This document shows positions 1 to 13,370 of a DNA stretch of 64,000 bases, in pieces; the first letter of the stretch is position 1, and every line of letters begins with the position of its first letter. A model generated the notes under the pieces. The model was not told the origin of the DNA, did not search any database, and saw only the letters and a list, made by a program, of their open reading frames with translations. The position numbers and the translations under genes were made by a program. Source of the stretch: Anastatus disparis (taxonomy: Eukaryota; Arthropoda; Insecta; Hymenoptera; Eupelmidae); the NCBI GenBank assembly GCA_017163975.1, contig JAFFSR010000365.1:1-64000 (forward strand), read 5' to 3'.

Positions 1-1194
1 AAAGTGAAAGATAACCTGCCAGAATTGATTGAGCACGTAGAAGCTCTGAAAAGGGAGTTTTCTCGCTTGCGCGAAGCAAGAACGGTCACTGAACAGATGG
101 AAGTGACCGAGACGCTTCAGGCAAGCGCTGCAGCTAAGCGGCCCAGAGAAGAAGACTCGCTGGAATCAGGAAACAATTCTGATCCGCGAGCTCTTCTTAA
201 GAAGGGCAGAGCTGAGGAAGACGCAGACGACTCTTTTGTGACTGTCCAAAGTCGCAAGGATGTTAAGGCTGCAAAGAAACAAAAGAAGCTGCAGCTGGAA
301 CAACAAACACAGCAGCAGCGGCAACAAACGCAACAACAACAGCAGCGATCACAGCAGCCTAACTCCAAACCACCAACGGCCAGAACATCGGCAAAAGTGA
401 CGGAGCAGCCTGCACAGCAGCTGCCAAAAAGAAAGAAGAAAAGGAGGAGAAAGACGAAGAAGCGTTCTGCCGCCGTCCTTATAAGACCAGAAGAAGGTAA
501 GACTTACAGTGAGGTCCTGCAGAACATCCGGCAGGAGCTCATCCAGAACAGCCCGACAAGTAACATCAAAGGGATCAGAAAAACCAGGACCGGAGATGTC
601 CTGATTGAGTTGGGCAACACCAAAGAACTTGAGACCTTCAGTGACTTTTTGAAAAGAACGGTTGGTGGAACAGGCAAAATTAAGGAGATCATCCCCAAAG
701 AAGCAGTCGAAATCAGAGATATAGACTGCCTCGCAACGGTGGATGAAGTGAAGACAGCAGTAAAAGCTGTTTTCACACAAGCAAATAAGGACCTGGGCGA
801 GTTTAGCGTCTCGCTGACGAACCCCAACAGCAGAGAGCTTCGCTTGGCCATCGTAGAGATGGAACAAGACCAGGCATCGTTCCTGCTCTCTCAAACCAGA
901 GTAAAAATCGGCTACACTAACTGCCGTATCAGAAGTTGGCAACGGGTTCAGCGCTGTTTCAGGTGCCTGAACTACGGTCATCAGGCGCGTGACTGCCGAG
1001 GACCTGACCGTAGCAAGATGTGCTACAAGTGTGGCAAAGATGGCCATAAGGGATCGGCCTGTAAGGCTACTGACACTCAGTGCATACTATGTACTGAGCG
1101 CGAAGTAGAACCTGCAGAGCGAAAACATATCCCTGGGTCAGGTCAGTGCAAAGTCTTTCGCGAGACCCTAGACCGATTCAAAAGGCAACGCTAA
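1..1194 (+). CDS. LINE ORF1, gag-like zinc-knuckle protein (5' partial)
   Basis: The frame is open from the first base, so the true start is upstream; a decayed relative at 24380 (minus) shows an ATG about 45 codons before the homologous stretch. ORF1 proteins of this clade bind element RNA and form the ribonucleoprotein. The N-terminal third is charged and rich in Gln (about residues 95-120), followed by a Lys/Arg block (about 140-155). The C-terminal part carries two clear CCHC knuckles (CFRCLNYGHQARDC and CYKCGKDGHKGSAC, near residues 320 and 340) and a third Cys/His cluster beginning CILC. The TAA stop at 1192-1194 overlaps the ORF2 ATG as TAATG. Confidence 0.88.
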   Translation, partial: KVKDNLPELIEHVEALKREFSRLREARTVTEQMEVTETLQASAAAKRPREEDSLESGNNSDPRALLKKGRAEEDADDSFVTVQSRKDVKAAKKQKKLQLEQQTQQQRQQTQQQQQRSQQPNSKPPTARTSAKVTEQPAQQLPKRKKKRRRKTKKRSAAVLIRPEEGKTYSEVLQNIRQELIQNSPTSNIKGIRKTRTGDVLIELGNTKELETFSDFLKRTVGGTGKIKEIIPKEAVEIRDIDCLATVDEVKTAVKAVFTQANKDLGEFSVSLTNPNSRELRLAIVEMEQDQASFLLSQTRVKIGYTNCRIRSWQRVQRCFRCLNYGHQARDCRGPDRSKMCYKCGKDGHKGSACKATDTQCILCTEREVEPAERKHIPGSGQCKVFRETLDRFKRQR

Positions 1195-3821
1195 TGATGG
1201 GCCGCGTAACGGTCCTCCAAGCCAACTTACACAGAAGCGACCTAGCCAACAGCCTTTTGACCCAAATCAAATTCGAAACAAAGGCTGATGTGCTCTTGAT
1301 AAGCGAGCAGTACACAAACTGGACCGTTAAGACCTGGTTTAGAGACAAGCTTGGCACTGCTGCGATTTACGTAGACCCAAAGACCATCAGAGAAGACGCA
1401 AATGGAGCTGAAGAAGGCTTCGTATGGGTTAAAAGCAGAAACGTTACATACGTGAGCTGTTATTTTACACCAAACTCAACAGCAGACACGTTTAGGCGCC
1501 GTCTGGATCTGCTGGAAGACTCTGTCCGAAGAATGGAAGGTGACGTCGTCGTCGCAGGAGACTTTAACGCGAAAGCGTTAGAGTGGGGAATGCCACTGCA
1601 GGACAGCAGAGGAGGATACATCATGGAGATGGCAGACAGACTCGGCCTAACAGTGCTAAACACCGGAAGCACTCCAACATTCAGACGAGGAGCTAGCGGT
1701 ACGATTCCTGACGTATCCTTCGCATCAGAAAATCTTTCACGTAAAGTGTCAGATTGGAAGGTGCTGGAGACATACAATGGAAGTGACCACCAGTACATCA
1801 CATTTCAAATCCATGATGGATCCCAATCATCGAGGCGAAATGTCGCTAGACCAGTCAGATGGAACGTTGCCAAGCTGGACTCTGAGAAACTTGTCCAAGT
1901 ACTGCAGCAAGGATCAGACTATCTACCGGACGCGACAACTGCCACCGGAAACGCCGACGCTGCAGAGGTTCTCGTAAAAGAGACGATGAGTCTCATTCAC
2001 AGAGCCTGTGATGCATCTATGCCGCGCAAGGGATCGCGACATCATAAGCGTCCAGCGTATTGGTGGAATGACGAAATCGCTAGAACGAGGTCAGAAGCTC
2101 TTAGTCTCAGAAGATCATCACAGAGAGCAAGAAAGAAGAACTCACCAGCAGCAGATCTTTTGTCTGCGCAATACAGAGACGTGCATAAAAAGCTTCGTAA
2201 GAAGATCAATCGAAGCAAAGCACAATGCTGGAAAGACCTGAGCGAAGACGTCAACAGAGAGGTGTGGGGCTTGGCCTACAAGATCGTGACCAAGAAGCTT
2301 AACGCCGCCCCCACGTTGCCATTCGAAGAAGAGACCATGGCGAACATCGTAAACCACTTGTTCCCTACGCATCCACCACTCGAAGAACAGGAGAATACAG
2401 GAGAACCAGAAGAGATCCCGCTCTTTACAAGCGGAGAGCTACAGATAGCTGCAAGAACGATGAAGAACAATAAGGCACCTGGGCCTGACGGAATACCATC
2501 CGAGGTCCTTAAATGCATAGCGGTGAAAGCGCCATCTCTCTTGTTGAACATGTACAACGCGTGCCTCCAGACGGGTGTGTTTAGCACTCCCTGGAAGATT
2601 GCGCGTCTTGTGCTGATCAACAAAGGAAAGGGAGGTGATCCCCGGCATCCATCGTCCCACAGGCCACTCTGCATGTTGGACGAAGCAGGGAAGCTATACG
2701 AGAGGCTGCTTAAACCGCGATTACAAGGAGCTGTACAGGCGGCTGGCGATCTCGCTGACAACCAGTACGGCTTCAGGAAAAAGCGGTCTACCGTAAATGC
2801 AGTAGAAGAAGTAGTAAAGGTAGCAAAAGAAGGATGGACTGGGAACCATCATTCCCGTCTTATTGCGTTTCTAGTCATGCTGGATACGAAAAACGCTTTC
2901 AACTCAGCAAAATGGCCTGACCTCCTTGCTGCGTTGAAAGAGTTTAATGTACCAGAATACCTTATGCGAGTGATACGAGACTATCTGAGAAACCGTATCC
3001 TCCGCTATGAAACAGAAGAAGGCTGGCGTGAAAAAGACCTTAGCGCAGGCGTGGCACAGGGCTCGATCTTCGGCCCAGACTTCTGGAACATCCTGTTCGA
3101 TGCATTACTCAGACTTGCAATGCCGGATGGGGTGAAAATGTTTGCGTACGCTGATGATGTCGCTTTAGTCATCTCCGCGAAAAACGAAAACATTGCCCAG
3201 CACATACTAAACACGGCGATGAGAAGAATTTCCGAGTGGATGGTGAAGCATGGTCTCGAAATAGCGATGGCCAAAACAGAAATCGTGCCCTTAACTTGGA
3301 AACACATCAACATCGAGTTTCCCATGACAGTAGGCACAAACGTGGTGCAGACAAGAAGTGAGGTGACGTATCTCGGCATAAAGCTAGATGCAAAACTAAC
3401 TTTTTTGACGCACCTAAAACACGTCGCTAATAAAGCGATAAAGAAAACGTTGCAGTTAAGTCGTCTTATGGCCAATACCAGCGGCCCGAAATCAAGCAAA
3501 CGACGACTTTTAATGACAGTCACGACGTCCATCTTATTGTACGGCTCTGAAATATGGGCTAACCAAATGAGAAAAGAGACGCACCGAAGCGTACTATCTT
3601 CTGTTCAAAGGAGAGGGGCTCTTAGAGTCACCAGCGCCTATCGCACTGTCTCGGGACCCGCGGTGCTAGTCATCGCAGGAATCATCCCGATCGAATTACA
3701 GGCGATGGAACGCAAGCGAACCTACGAACGGAAGAAAACAGAAGATGGAACTGCAATCGTTCAGAAAGAAGAAAGACAGGTGACCATGGAAACCTGGCAA
3801 AAACATGGAATCAGATGGTGA
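1194..3821 (+). CDS. LINE ORF2: APE endonuclease and reverse transcriptase
   Basis: I start this at ATG 1194-1196, which overlaps the ORF1 stop; a second in-frame ATG follows at once. The frame is open upstream to 1146, but that part overlaps ORF1. The N-terminal endonuclease nicks target DNA: LLISEQY near residue 37, VVAGDFNAKALEWG near 120, GSDHQYI near 198. The central RT carries the YADD box in FAYADDVALVI (about residue 660) and AQGSIFGPDFWN before it. The frame ends at TGA 3819-3821, just before the part that in related elements continues into a Cys/His domain; that part is open in the next frame from 3815. Compared with the decayed relative at 23840 (minus), this copy lacks one base in an A run near 3801. 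Confidence 0.88.
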   Translation: MMGRVTVLQANLHRSDLANSLLTQIKFETKADVLLISEQYTNWTVKTWFRDKLGTAAIYVDPKTIREDANGAEEGFVWVKSRNVTYVSCYFTPNSTADTFRRRLDLLEDSVRRMEGDVVVAGDFNAKALEWGMPLQDSRGGYIMEMADRLGLTVLNTGSTPTFRRGASGTIPDVSFASENLSRKVSDWKVLETYNGSDHQYITFQIHDGSQSSRRNVARPVRWNVAKLDSEKLVQVLQQGSDYLPDATTATGNADAAEVLVKETMSLIHRACDASMPRKGSRHHKRPAYWWNDEIARTRSEALSLRRSSQRARKKNSPAADLLSAQYRDVHKKLRKKINRSKAQCWKDLSEDVNREVWGLAYKIVTKKLNAAPTLPFEEETMANIVNHLFPTHPPLEEQENTGEPEEIPLFTSGELQIAARTMKNNKAPGPDGIPSEVLKCIAVKAPSLLLNMYNACLQTGVFSTPWKIARLVLINKGKGGDPRHPSSHRPLCMLDEAGKLYERLLKPRLQGAVQAAGDLADNQYGFRKKRSTVNAVEEVVKVAKEGWTGNHHSRLIAFLVMLDTKNAFNSAKWPDLLAALKEFNVPEYLMRVIRDYLRNRILRYETEEGWREKDLSAGVAQGSIFGPDFWNILFDALLRLAMPDGVKMFAYADDVALVISAKNENIAQHILNTAMRRISEWMVKHGLEIAMAKTEIVPLTWKHINIEFPMTVGTNVVQTRSEVTYLGIKLDAKLTFLTHLKHVANKAIKKTLQLSRLMANTSGPKSSKRRLLMTVTTSILLYGSEIWANQMRKETHRSVLSSVQRRGALRVTSAYRTVSGPAVLVIAGIIPIELQAMERKRTYERKKTEDGTAIVQKEERQVTMETWQKHGIRW

Positions 3822-4306
3822 AAGGCCGATGGACACACGTGCTCATTAGGGAGCTGGCTCCATGGGTCGATAGAAGATACGGGGAGGTCAACTATTACCT
3901 CACCCAGTTCCTTAGTAACCACGGGTATTTCTGCGCTTATCTCAGTAAAATGGGAAAGACCCAGAGCCCGGGCTGCATCTTCTGTTTCGCGGATCGCGAC
4001 GATGCGTATCATACGTTTTTCGTCTGCCATCAGTGGAACGAAGAAAGACGCCAGGTTGAGAGGATATTCGAAGCGTTAACGCCAGATAACATTATCAGTG
4101 AAATGTTGTCGGCCAAAGAAAAGTGGGACGCTATGGCACTATTTGTCGAAAGCGTCCTAAGAAAGAAGAAACCGTTCTTAGATAGGGCAATCGAACTAAG
4201 TGCGAATGAGGAGCGGGGAGTCAGGCTTATACCTCACCATAACCTAGAGGCAGTAGCCGGTCCCATAGATTCGGGTGCGGAGGGTGACGACGAGGACTCG
4301 TCTTAA
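3815..4306 (+). CDS. LINE ORF2 C-terminal Cys/His domain in a separate frame
   Basis: This 163-codon frame overlaps the end of the EN-RT frame: its ATG (3815-3817) precedes the TGA (3819-3821). It begins VKGRWTHVLI and contains CIFCFADRDDAYHTFFVC (C-x2-C-x8-H-x4-C, near residues 50-67), the Cys/His motif that in R1-type ORF2 follows the RT in the same protein. The tail is acidic. Copy 2 has the same split. Its only coding difference inside this stretch before the stop region is a synonymous third-position change (4132 versus 8842), so it does not look like free-drifting sequence. How it would be translated (reinitiation or -1 frameshift) is inference. Confidence 0.8.
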   Translation: MVKGRWTHVLIRELAPWVDRRYGEVNYYLTQFLSNHGYFCAYLSKMGKTQSPGCIFCFADRDDAYHTFFVCHQWNEERRQVERIFEALTPDNIISEMLSAKEKWDAMALFVESVLRKKKPFLDRAIELSANEERGVRLIPHHNLEAVAGPIDSGAEGDDEDSS

Positions 4307-4966
4307 GGACGAGAACGAATCGTGCACCCAGGAAATGTTTGAGATAGCAGCAAAAGCGCCAGCTTTAGCTGTGGTATGAATGAGTGCCGTTGTAAATAAG
4401 CGCGAGATTGAATGTTAGTATGAGTCAGACGCGGTAGAGAGGATAGCCCCACAAGAGGCATAAGATCCATCTTAGAACAGGAGAATCAAGACTGAAGAGA
4501 AAATTATGGACTGATTTTGCTCCTTTACAGAGCCAGTCCATACCATACCATATATATGCGATCGATTTATGCTCTCCCTTTACAGAGCCGATCGCCAGGC
4601 AGAAGATAGCCTTTTAAATCATGTTGCTTATTAGGCATAGATCTATATTATTGGAAATCTGTATATTTACAGAAGAAGTCAGAAGGAAAAGGTCCAAAAG
4701 ACTAAGAACGCGGTGCCACCCTGAAGTAATGTGATAAACAGTTTCCGGGGTGGAACAAACGCCGTGAGTGATGATTGGAGAATCTCTTGCACGTCCAGTG
4801 ACTGCATTTTTCTGCTATCATTAGACAGGCATGAGGATCGCGTAATTTTAGAGGTTTGCTAGTTTATCTAGAACCCCTCTCAACCGTCTGTACTCTGTTC
4901 CCGGATATATCCGAGCCCAGCGAACTGACGGCGGTCTGACAGCAGATTTTATTCGTTCAACCAATG
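4307..4966 (+). promoter_or_regulatory. LINE 3' UTR
   Basis: Untranslated tail between the last ORF stop and the A run. It contains two matched stem-loops at 4505-4595, a simple hairpin at 4658-4673 (TCTGTA, loop TATT, TACAGA) that also holds TTTACAGA, and the perfect palindrome CGGATATATCCG near 4902. In LINE retrotransposition the RT often recognises the 3' UTR of its own RNA; that role here is inferred. Confidence 0.75.
4505..4595 (+). other. Tandem pair of covarying stem-loops in the LINE 3' UTR
   Basis: Stem-loop 1: TATGGACTG (4505-4513) pairs with CAGTCCATA (4534-4542); a 5-nt bulge ATTTT, then GCTC (4519-4522) pairs with GAGC (4530-4533) around CTTTACA. Stem-loop 2: GCGATCG (4558-4564) pairs with CGATCGC (4589-4595); bulge ATTTAT, then GCTCT/AGAGC around CCCTTTAC. 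The apical sequence is shared while the basal stems differ completely yet pair perfectly, which points to selected structure. Confidence 0.82.
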
Positions 4967-4967
4967 A

Positions 4968-7022
<2,055 letters not shown>

Positions 7023-8531
7023 GATCGTGACCAGAAAAAACGCCGCCCCACGTGCCATTCGAAGAGAGACCCGAACATCTAAACCACTTGTTCCCACGCA
7101 TCCACCACTCGAGAACAGGAGAATACAGACCAGAAGAGATCCCGCTCTTTACAAGCGAGCTCATAGCAAGAACGATGAAGAACAATAAGGCACCTGGGCC
7201 GCGGAAACCACCGAGGTCCTAAATGCATAGCGGTGAAGCGCCATCTCTCTTGTTGAACATGTACAACGCGTGCCTCCAGACGGGTGTGTTTAGCACTCCC
7301 TGGAAGATTGCGCGTCTTGTGCTGATCAACAAAGGAAAGGGAGGTGATCCCCGGCATCCATCGTCCCACAGGCCACTCTGCATGTTGGACGAAGCAGGGA
7401 AGCTAATACGAGAGGCTGCTTAAACCGCGATTACAAGGAGCTGTACAGGCGGCTGGCGATCTCGCTGACAACCAGTACGGCTTCAGGAAAAAGCGGTCTA
7501 CCGTAAATGCAGTAGAAGAAGTAGTAAAGGTAGCAAAAGAAGGATGGACTGGGAACCATCATTCCCGTCTTATTGCGTTCCTAGTCATGCTGGATACGAA
7601 AAACGCTTTCAACTCAGCAAAATGGCCTGACCTCCTTGCTGCGTTGAAAGAGTTTAATGTACCAGAATACCTTATGCGAGTGATACGAGACTATCTGAGA
7701 AACCGTATCCTCCGCTATGAAACAGAAGAAGGCTGGCGTGAAAAAGACCTTAGCGCAGGCGTGGCACAGGGCTCGATCTTCGGCCCAGACTTCTGGAACA
7801 TCCTGTTCGATGCATTACTCAGACTTGCAATGCCGGATGGGGTGAAAATGTTTGCGTACGCTGATGATGTCGCTTTAGTCATCTCCGCGAAAAACGAAAA
7901 CATTGCCCAGCACATACTAAACACGGCGATGAGAAGAATTTCCGAGTGGATGGTGAAGCATGGTCTCGAAATAGCGATGGCCAAAACAGAAATCGTGCCC
8001 TTAACTTGGAAACACATCAACATCGAGTTTCCCATGACAGTAGGCACAAACGTGGTGCAGACAAGAAGTGAGGTGACGTATCTCGGCATAAAGCTAGATG
8101 CAAAACTAACTTTTTTGACGCACCTAAAACACGTCGCTAATAAAGCGATAAAGAAAACGTTGCAGTTAAGTCGTCTTATGGCCAATACCAGCGGCCCGAA
8201 ATCAAGCAAACGACGACTTTTAATGACAGTCACGACGTCCATCTTATTGTACGGCTCTGAAATATGGGCTAACCAAATGAGAAAAGAGACGCACCGAAGC
8301 GTACTATCTTCTGTTCAAAGGAGAGGGGCTCTTAGAGTCACCAGCGCCTATCGCACTGTCTCGGGACCCGCGGTGCTAGTCATCGCAGGAATCATCCCGA
8401 TCGAATTACAGGCGATGGAACGCAAGCGAACCTACGAACGGAAGAAAACAGAAGATGGAACTGCAATCGTTCAGAAAGAAGAAAGACAGGTGACCATGGA
8501 AACCTGGCAAAAACATGGAATCAGATGGTGA
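7023..8531 (+). pseudogene. Truncated LINE ORF2 (RT part), copy 2
   Basis: Lacks the endonuclease and the start of the RT. The segment 7023-7225 has many small deletions against copy 1 (203 bases for 239), and one extra A near 7405 shifts the frame again. From 7587 a 314-codon frame runs through the YADD box to the same TGA as copy 1. The 7411-8531 part is base-for-base like copy 1 except for a synonymous T/C at 7580. It cannot encode a complete ORF2. Confidence 0.88.
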
Positions 8532-9016
8532 AAGGCCGATGGACACACGTGCTCATTAGGGAGCTGGCTCCATGGGTCGATAGAAGATACGGGGAGGTCA
8601 ACTATTACCTCACCCAGTTCCTTAGTAACCACGGGTATTTCTGCGCTTATCTCAGTAAAATGGGAAAGACCCAGAGCCCGGGCTGCATCTTCTGTTTCGC
8701 GGATCGCGACGATGCGTATCATACGTTTTTCGTCTGCCATCAGTGGAACGAAGAAAGACGCCAGGTTGAGAGGATATTCGAAGCGTTAACGCCAGATAAC
8801 ATTATCAGTGAAATGTTGTCGGCCAAAGAAAAGTGGGACGCCATGGCACTATTTGTCGAAAGCGTCCTAAGAAAGAAGAAACCGTTCTTAGATAGGGCAA
8901 TCGAACTAAGTGCGAATGAGGAGCGGGGAGTCAGGCTTATACCTCACCATAACCTAGAGGCAGTAGCCGGTCCCATAGATTCGGGTGCGGAGGGTGACGA
9001 CGAGGACTCGTCCTAA
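8525..9016 (+). CDS. LINE ORF2 C-terminal Cys/His domain, copy 2
   Basis: Same 163-codon frame as at 3815-4306, with the same overlap of ATG and the upstream TGA. Only two bases differ from copy 1 (the GCT/GCC at 8842 and TCT/TCC just before the stop), both silent. As part of a 5'-truncated insertion it is unlikely to be expressed by itself. Confidence 0.7.
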   Translation: MVKGRWTHVLIRELAPWVDRRYGEVNYYLTQFLSNHGYFCAYLSKMGKTQSPGCIFCFADRDDAYHTFFVCHQWNEERRQVERIFEALTPDNIISEMLSAKEKWDAMALFVESVLRKKKPFLDRAIELSANEERGVRLIPHHNLEAVAGPIDSGAEGDDEDSS

Positions 9017-9214
9017 GGACGAGAACGAATCGTGCACCCATGAAATGTTTGAGATAGCAGCAAAAGCGCCAGCTTTAGCTGTGGTATGAATGAGTGTCGT
9101 TGTAAATAAGCGCGAGATTGAATGGTAGTATGAGTCAGACGCGGTAGACAGGATAGCCCCACAAGAGGCATAAGATCCATCTTAGAACAGGAGAATCAAG
9201 ACTGAAGAGAAAAT

Positions 9215-9304
9215 TATGGACTGATTTTGCTCCTTTACAGAGCCAGTCCATACCATACCATATATATGCGATCGATTTATGCTCCCCTTTACAGAGCCGA
9301 TCGC
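9215..9304 (+). other. Tandem 3' UTR stem-loops, copy 2
   Basis: Same two stem-loops as in copy 1. The basal stems are unchanged. The only difference is a one-base deletion in the second apical loop (GCTC then CCCTTTACA then GAGC), which leaves the four-base apical stem intact. Confidence 0.8.
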
Positions 9305-9676
9305 CAGGCAGAAGATAGCCTTTTAAATCATGTTGCTTATTAGGCATAGATCTATATTATTGGAAATCTGTATATTTACAGAAGAAGTCAGAAGGAAAAG
9401 GTCCAAAAGACTTAGAACGCGGTGCCACCCTGAAGTAATGTGATAAACAGTTTCCGGGGTGGAACAAACGCCGTGAGTGATGATTGGAGAATCTCTTGCA
9501 CGTCCAGTGACTGCATTTTTTTGCTATCATTAGACAGGCATGAGGATCGCGTAATTTTAGAGGTTTGCTAGTTTATCTAGAACCCCTCTCAACCGTCTGT
9601 ACTCTGTTCCCGGATATATCCGAGCCCAGCGAACTGACGGCAGTCTGACAGCAGATTTTATTCGTTCAACCAATGG

Positions 9677-11650
<1,974 letters not shown>

Positions 11651-11743
11651 CAGCTGTAATGAACAATATATGTTGATAGAAAGAAAGTTTTGAAATAAAA
11701 ATTTTGAATGCTTGATATGCCTCAATTCAAGGTTACCATACTC

Positions 11744-11808
<65 letters not shown>

Positions 11809-11975
11809 TTTTTATATGTATATGAATTTTATATATACGATACCAGTAAGCAATAATAATTAAATTATACAAACAATTTTTAAAAAAATAACTATAATAT
11901 TAATTTTTTAATTATATTTTTTTATAATATTATATATGTTAATATCTATTTTTTTATATAAATTACATATTGAAT
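11651..11975. repeat. AT-rich spacer with (TA)n
   Basis: (TA)n runs from about 11753 to 11800, followed by A/T-rich DNA that leads into the 3' side of a minus-strand Helitron fragment. I see no gene. Confidence 0.7.
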
Positions 11976-13319
11976 TATTACAAATTATTATTTAAATATT
12001 TCTTTCCAAACTATGTTTTTAATTTCATTTTTATCATCTAATTCATTTTGAATGTATATATTTTTTTTATTTTTACATCTTGAAAGTGCGACATATAGCT
12101 GACCATGTGAAAATAATGGTTTTTTAATATATATACCTATATTTTCAAAACTTTGTCCTTGTGACTTATTAATTGTTATTGCAAATGCTAACACTACCGG
12201 AAATTGTTTTCTGTGTAAAATAAAAGGCAAAGAAGACGATTCATTTGGGCTTGAAGTTATTTTTGGTATAAAAACTTTATTTCCTTTATTTTCTCCTGTA
12301 ATAATTTTAGCTGTAATATTAAATTCAAATAATTTAGTTATTTTTAATCTAGTTCCATTACATAATCCATCAGTTATACTGAGATTTCTAATTAACATTA
12401 TAATTGCGTTAATCTTTAATTTAATTTCGTGAGGAGGTAATCCTTCTCTAATATTATTTAACATTTCAATAGGATAATTTAAATGAATATTTTCATCAGT
12501 TTGATCAACGCCCTCATAAGTTGCATGATCTATACTGCAATAAGTTATCATTTCACCATCAATTAATTTTAATATTTTATTATTTAAAATGTTTACATCT
12601 TTATTATGTGAAGTTAAAATAACATTTTTAGAAAAATTGTAATTGTTGTTTATATCTTTATAAATTGTATCACATATATTATTAGTTTTATATTCTTCGG
12701 GAATAATGAAAGTATTAATTTTTCCTTCTCCTATATTTAATAAAAAAGATGAAAATTTTTTATCATTACATCTTATATTAGTTTTAAAATTAAAAATTTT
12801 GAATACTTGCCAAAGATGTGAATATTTTATAGTGTCTTTTATAATTGTATCTTTAAATCCATTTTTACTATAGGTAAAATTTGTCTAAAGTCACCACCTA
12901 AAATTATTAATTTATCTCCAAAAGGTTTATTATTTAAACAAACATCTTGTAAAGTTTTATCCACAATTATTAAAGCTTTTTTGGGAATCATACAGGCTTC
13001 CTCCCAAATAATAATATCTGTTAGTCTTAACTTATTTTTATCAGATTCTAATTTTAAAAAAGCATTTTCAATATAATTTAAATCTATAGGTAATCTAAAT
13101 GTTCTGTGGCTTGTCATACCATTTGGTAACAGAATTGAAGCGATTCCCGTCAAAGTCATACTTAGACCATAAGCAACAGTAAAAAATATTGTAATATTTT
13201 AAGCAATTTCCGTTATTTTGCAGGTGATTGTGAAGGGTCTATGGTGGAGAGTGGAAGGGTGTGGAGGGGTGTGGGGGTCCCAGGGTGAATTTCTAATACA
13301 ACTATATAATATAGGGAGA
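11976..13319 (-). mobile_element. Helitron fragment with intact 5' end, minus strand
   Basis: The 5' end reads TCTCCCTATATTATATAG from 13319 leftward. It matches the 5' end of the delimited Helitron at 44195 in 17 of 18 bases and follows an A, as Helitron ends do. Next come a C-rich minisatellite (about 13220-13290), a short AT-rich segment shared with the 44 kb copy, then helicase sequence. I find no CTAG-type 3' terminus before the TA repeats, so the 3' end is probably lost. Confidence 0.72.
11988..13180 (-). pseudogene. PIF1-like Helitron helicase, middle and C-terminal parts
   Basis: Helitron helicases unwind DNA during rolling-circle transposition. On the minus strand, one frame (13159 and slightly upstream, to 12839) has IIWEEACMI, the Walker B region, and GGDFRQILPIV. 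Then one A is missing from an A run near 12868 (five A; six in the 44 kb copy), and the next frame continues to 11988 through INKSQGQSFENIGIY and LYVALSRCKN, the conserved C-terminal helicase motifs. The Walker A part is absent. It is a broken fragment. Its closest match in view is the Helitron at 44 kb. Confidence 0.85.
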
Positions 13320-13370
13320 TATATATATATATATATATATATATTTTATAGTTAGTTATATATACATATA

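Larger units (their letters stand above)
7023..9706 (+). mobile_element. R1-clade-like LINE, copy 2 (5'-truncated)
   Basis: Homology to copy 1 starts abruptly at copy-1 base 2282, inside ORF2, directly after (ATT)n. This is the usual sign of incomplete reverse transcription. From 7411 to 9676 it matches copy 1 with about a dozen differences. It ends in 30 A, then T-rich sequence and (TTA)n. The first 200 bases are full of small deletions, treated separately. Confidence 0.92.

Noticed and set aside
349..1047. A 232-codon minus-strand frame opposite LINE ORF1
   Set aside because: It is a shadow of the biased codons of ORF1; it has no motif, and the plus-strand frame has clear zinc knuckles.
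3005..3532. A minus-strand frame of 175 codons in ORF2, repeated at 7715-8242
   Set aside because: It is opposite the conserved RT core and identical in both copies only because the RT is.
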